A stretch of 33,868 nt of DNA, from the NCBI GenBank assembly GCA_001464475.1, contig LNDX01000025.1, positions 1-33,868 of the forward strand, written 5' to 3'. The notes under the pieces were generated by a model. That model had not been told where the DNA came from. It made no database searches and saw nothing but the letters and a program-made list of their open reading frames with translations. The position numbers and the translations under genes are program-made. Source of the stretch: Flavobacteriaceae bacterium Ga0077528 (lineage in GTDB: Bacteria; Bacteroidota; Bacteroidia; Flavobacteriales; Flavobacteriaceae). This document shows positions 30,054 through 33,868 of the stretch, one piece after another (position 1 is the first letter of the stretch; each line of letters opens with the position of its first letter).

Positions 30054-33000
30054 ATGAAAAATTTATACTCAACCCAAAATACAAAAAAGCAAATTTATTT
30101 TTACTTTCTTCAAATAGTACTTTTATTTGGAGTTGTATTTTCAGCGAATGCACAGTTAAGAGTGCCATTCACTCAAAGAACGTCTCAATATTCACCAACT
30201 AGAGCTGTTTACAATATCAAAGGTGATTTTGCAATGGTTGGTAATACGAATTTGACACTTCAAAATTATAACGATGTTGACACCAATAATAATCCTATGG
30301 TTTATGTTGATGTCGATGGAGATTCAAATACATTCAATTCATCTTCAGCAAATTTAACATTATCGACTGAAAACGGAGCATTGCCTTCATGTTCTAGAAT
30401 TATTTATGCTGGATTGTATTGGACAGGAAGATCATCAGATAGTAATCCTAGTAATAATATTTTCACTGTTACTAAAAATGTTCCTGGTGGAACACAAACT
30501 ATAAATAATGATTACACTTTAGGTAATAGTTCGGCTATTACAAATACATCGTATACATTAACTATAACAAGAGGTGGAGGAACTAATAATAGATATCCAA
30601 TTTATACATTCTCTAATGGTACAAATAGTTATGTTTTTAGTTACACAAATGTAACAGGAGCAGCAATGATTACACTTTCTGTAAATGGAGGAACAGCTGT
30701 TAATATTCCTGTAACTGTTTCCACTTCAGGAACAACAGCAACAGCAACATTAGCTTCTCCTTATTCAATAGTAGATGGTTCTGTAACTATTTCAATTAAA
30801 AATTTAGTTAGAAGTACAAGCACAAATTTATCAACAACAGATACTCAAACATCTTCTTTTTCAAATGTGAATGTTTCAGGAACTATAGTTGGAAATGTAT
30901 CTGTTACTAAAACTTTTGATAAAAGAGTGATTTCCTTAAAAGGACCTCAGTCATCAACTTATACTCAGTTTACTGCAGCTGCTTCAGATATTTATTATCC
31001 AACAACATCTGATGGATACATGTATTCTGCTTACGCTGAAGTGACTGATTACGTTAGAAATAATGGTTTAGGAAATTATTTTGCTGCAGATATCGCTTTA
31101 GTTGAAGGTAATGGTGGTGGAACTGGCTTTTATGGAGGTTGGAGTTTAGTAGTAGTTTATGAAAACTCTAAAATGAAATATAGAGATGTTACTATTTTTG
31201 ATGGACATGCCTATGTTGCAGGAAGTGTTACTGCTGATTTTGAGATTCCAGTTTCAGGATTTAATACAGTTCAATCTGGTCCAGTTAATATGAAATTAGG
31301 TTTAATGGCTGGTGAAGGTGATAGAGGTATTTCTGGAGATTATTTTCAAATAAGAAATCATACAAACACTAACTGGGTTACTTTAAATCATTCAGGAAAT
31401 GCAATTGATAATTTTTTCAATTCATCAATTGTTACTGGTGGAAATACTCGAAATCCAAATTTGCTCAATAATACTGGATTAGATATTAGCGTTTTTAATA
31501 TTCCTAATGCTGGTAATGCTGTTATGACTAACAATCAAACAAGCACAAGATTTAGATATGGAACAACACAAGATACTTATGTGATTTTTGCTGCTGTAAT
31601 GTCGGTAGATGCCTATATACCTGATGTTGAAAATATTTTATCAACTACAGCAATTAATAATGTTCCTGTTTCATCTCCTCCTTATACCGTTTTGCCAGGA
31701 CAAGAAATGACTTTTAATGTAACAATTAAAAATCTAGGAACTGAACCTATAAATAATTATAAATTAGTAATTCCAATACCATTTAATGCAACTTATGTTG
31801 CAGGAAGTGCTGTTGGAAGTATTTTCTTTACACCATTACCTACTCCTAACACAATTACATTTAATCCAAGTTTAGGAGCTACTGGTTCTATTGTTTGGGA
31901 TTTCGGTACATTACCTTTACCTGCAGACCCAAATACATTGTTAGGAGCTTTATCTTTTAAATTAAGAGCAACCACTGATTGTTCAATCTTAAGTAATCCT
32001 AATTGTTTAGCGCCAATTTCTGTTAACGGATCATCTTCAGGTGTAGGTGGAATAACAGGTGTTAGTTTTAACGATAAACAATTTATTAAAGGTTATTCTC
32101 AGAATGGAAGTTGTCTAGGCGAACCAGTAAGTCAACCTTTAAATGTTGATATTAATGCTACCAATTACGTAAATACTAACTGTCAGAATACGCCAATAGT
32201 TAGAAATTTCAATTTCTGTAATTCAAGTACAACAGTTGCAGTTTCTCAAATAGCACCAAATTTTCCAATAGGATCATTATTTTATAATCAATATCCTGTT
32301 ACTCAATCTGCAATTCAATATACAGCAAGTAATCCATTTCCATTAGTATCTGGATCAACTGTTACTTATTATGCAGTTCCACCCAATACTTCTGGTTGTT
32401 TCTTCCCTTTTACAATTAGCAAATGTGGAGTAATTGACGCAATAAATGATAATTACTCTAATATAAATTGTACTACAACTGGATTGATTGGAAATGTAAT
32501 TTCTAACGATTTATTAAATAATGTTCCAGTTCCTTCAAACTTAGTAACATTTACTTTGTTAACAGGAAGTAATCCTAATATATCTTTTGATAGTTCAGGA
32601 AATATTACAGTTACTAGTGGTATTGCTGTAGGTACTTATACTTTTACTTATAAAATTTGTGAAAATGCCAATGCGTCTAATTGTGATACAGCAACAATAA
32701 CTATCAATGTAACAGATACAACAGCACCAGTTATTGCTGCATTACCAGCGCCAAGTACAATTTCTTGTCCAGCAACACCAAGTTTTGCAACAGCAACAGC
32801 AACGGATACTTGTGGTTCTGCTACTTTAAGTTTTGTTGATGTTGTTACAAATGGAACATGTTCAGGAAGTTACTCAGTAACTAGAACATGGACTGCTACT
32901 GATGCAAGTGGAAATACATCAACAGCATCACAAACAATCAATGTAACAGATACAACAGCACCAGTTATTGCAGCATTACCAGCGCCAAGTACAATTTCTT

Positions 33001-33868
33001 GTCCAGCAACGCCAAGTTTTGCAACAGCAACAGCTACTGATGCTTGTGGAAGTACATTCACATTAACATTCAATGATGTTACTACAAACGGAGCATGTGC
33101 AGGAAGTTACTCAGTAACTAGAACTTGGACAGCTACAGACGCTTGTGGCAACGCATCAACAGCATCACAAACTATCAATGTAACGGATACAACAGCTCCA
33201 GTTATTGCCGCATTACCAGCGCCAAGTACAATTTCTTGTCCAGCAACGCCAAGTTTTGCGACAGCAACAGCTACTGATGCTTGTGGAAGTACATTCACAT
33301 TAACATTCAATGATGTTACTACAAACGGACAATGTGCAGGAAGTTATTCTGTAACAAGAACATGGACAGCAACAGACGCTTGTGGCAACGCATCAACAGC
33401 ATCACAAACTATCAATGTAACAGATACAACAGCACCAGTTATTGCAGCATTACCAGCGCCAAGTACAATTTCTTGTCCAGAGACACCAAGTTTTGCAACA
33501 GCAACAGCAACGGACGCTTGTGGAAGTACATTCACATTAACATTCAATGATGTTACTACAAACGGAGCATGTGCAGGAAGTTATTCAGTAACTAGAACTT
33601 GGACAGCTACAGACGCTTGTGGCAACGCATCAACAGCATCTCAAACTATCAATGTAACAGATACAACTGCACCAGTTATTGCAGCATTACCAGCAACATC
33701 AACAATTAGTTGTCCAGCGACACCAAGTTTTGCAACAGCAACAGCAACAGATGCTTGTGGAAGTACATTCACATTAACATTCAATGATGTTACTACAAAC
33801 GGAGCATGTGCAGGAAGTTATTCAGTAACTAGAACTTGGACAGCAACAGACGCTTGTGGCAACGCATC
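30054..33868 (+). CDS. SprB-like repetitive surface adhesin, 5' part
   Basis: The open frame runs from the ATG at 30054 to the window end: 1271 codons with no stop. Residues 1-34 form a signal peptide ending SANAQ. A large unique region (35-540) follows, with YAGLYWTGR and GWSLVVVYENSKMKYRDV. Next come a DUF11-like domain (about 545-680, PGQEMTFNVTIKNLGTEP) and a cadherin-like stretch (about 795-880). From residue 884 on there are 78-79-residue HYR-like repeats with DTTAPVIAALP and up to four Cys each. Such proteins are exported by the type IX system; SprB of Flavobacterium johnsoniae drives gliding. The C-terminal sorting signal would lie outside the window. Confidence 0.88.
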   Translation, partial: MKNLYSTQNTKKQIYFYFLQIVLLFGVVFSANAQLRVPFTQRTSQYSPTRAVYNIKGDFAMVGNTNLTLQNYNDVDTNNNPMVYVDVDGDSNTFNSSSANLTLSTENGALPSCSRIIYAGLYWTGRSSDSNPSNNIFTVTKNVPGGTQTINNDYTLGNSSAITNTSYTLTITRGGGTNNRYPIYTFSNGTNSYVFSYTNVTGAAMITLSVNGGTAVNIPVTVSTSGTTATATLASPYSIVDGSVTISIKNLVRSTSTNLSTTDTQTSSFSNVNVSGTIVGNVSVTKTFDKRVISLKGPQSSTYTQFTAAASDIYYPTTSDGYMYSAYAEVTDYVRNNGLGNYFAADIALVEGNGGGTGFYGGWSLVVVYENSKMKYRDVTIFDGHAYVAGSVTADFEIPVSGFNTVQSGPVNMKLGLMAGEGDRGISGDYFQIRNHTNTNWVTLNHSGNAIDNFFNSSIVTGGNTRNPNLLNNTGLDISVFNIPNAGNAVMTNNQTSTRFRYGTTQDTYVIFAAVMSVDAYIPDVENILSTTAINNVPVSSPPYTVLPGQEMTFNVTIKNLGTEPINNYKLVIPIPFNATYVAGSAVGSIFFTPLPTPNTITFNPSLGATGSIVWDFGTLPLPADPNTLLGALSFKLRATTDCSILSNPNCLAPISVNGSSSGVGGITGVSFNDKQFIKGYSQNGSCLGEPVSQPLNVDINATNYVNTNCQNTPIVRNFNFCNSSTTVAVSQIAPNFPIGSLFYNQYPVTQSAIQYTASNPFPLVSGSTVTYYAVPPNTSGCFFPFTISKCGVIDAINDNYSNINCTTTGLIGNVISNDLLNNVPVPSNLVTFTLLTGSNPNISFDSSGNITVTSGIAVGTYTFTYKICENANASNCDTATITINVTDTTAPVIAALPAPSTISCPATPSFATATATDTCGSATLSFVDVVTNGTCSGSYSVTRTWTATDASGNTSTASQTINVTDTTAPVIAALPAPSTISCPATPSFATATATDACGSTFTLTFNDVTTNGACAGSYSVTRTWTATDACGNASTASQTINVTDTTAPVIAALPAPSTISCPATPSFATATATDACGSTFTLTFNDVTTNGQCAGSYSVTRTWTATDACGNASTASQTINVTDTTAPVIAALPAPSTISCPETPSFATATATDACGSTFTLTFNDVTTNGACAGSYSVTRTWTATDACGNASTASQTINVTDTTAPVIAALPATSTISCPATPSFATATATDACGSTFTLTFNDVTTNGACAGSYSVTRTWTATDACGNA
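32703..33868 (+). repeat. 237-bp tandem repeats in the adhesin gene
   Basis: Units start at 32703, 32937, 33174, 33411 and 33648; the first is 234 bp, the rest 237 bp, and the fifth runs off the window. Units 2-5 differ at only scattered bases, mostly silent or single substitutions such as Ala/Gln before the third Cys. The first unit is the most divergent and lacks one Cys. Confidence 0.95.

Noticed and set aside
31793..33547. Minus-strand 60-67-residue frames inside the adhesin gene
   Set aside because: They are shadows repeated every 237 bp with the adhesin repeat.

Overview
The window is AT-rich DNA from a member of the Bacteroidota, most likely Flavobacterium or a close relative. The reasons are: promoters carry the TAnnTTTG -7 box instead of the usual sigma70 box; start codons follow A/T-rich leaders without Shine-Dalgarno sequences; a TonB-dependent receptor is paired with a DUF4249 lipoprotein; and the right end holds the start of a SprB-like repetitive surface adhesin. 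No tRNA, rRNA, IS element or CRISPR array was seen.

Left half (1-17591), accessory. Every gene lies on the minus strand, and the DNA is divided into blocks separated by palindromic elements at 115-250, 845-981, 11992-12160 and 12982-13150, plus a short related junction at 17564-17604. Each block starts with GTT plus 5-7 more bases and ends with the reverse complement of its own start, not of its neighbour's. This is the arrangement expected of integron-type cassettes, but the core boxes are not canonical, no integrase is present and one block is 11 kb long. Block 1 holds one secreted hypothetical protein. Block 2 holds a nitric-oxide / low-oxygen stress island: an NsrR-like Rrf2 regulator; a 12-gene operon of a cbb3-like oxidase or NO reductase, its c-type cytochrome, small membrane proteins, a group III truncated haemoglobin, a tryptophan-2,3-dioxygenase-like haem protein, RIC, a haemerythrin and a ferredoxin; then a thioredoxin-like gene and an HPP / DUF2024 / MarR / YggS operon. 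Block 3 holds a HEPN-like gene and a small partner. Block 4 holds a BcgI-like restriction-modification system and a hypothetical protein whose reading frame continues past its stop into a heptapeptide repeat.

Right half (17592-33868), ordinary chromosome: hsp20, uvrB, rlmF, thiN, a DUF4249 / TonB-receptor pair, a secreted hypothetical, icd, rplS, trmD, then a 0.6-kb regulatory gap, a small secreted protein and the 5' part of the adhesin gene, which runs off the window.

Two observations stand out. One is the cassette-like block architecture. The other is a complete -1 ribosomal frameshift signal (slippery GGGAAAG, 6-nt spacer, 11-bp stem) exactly at the stop codon of the restriction-methylase gene, leading into a specificity-subunit frame that has no usable start codon upstream of its conserved N-terminus.
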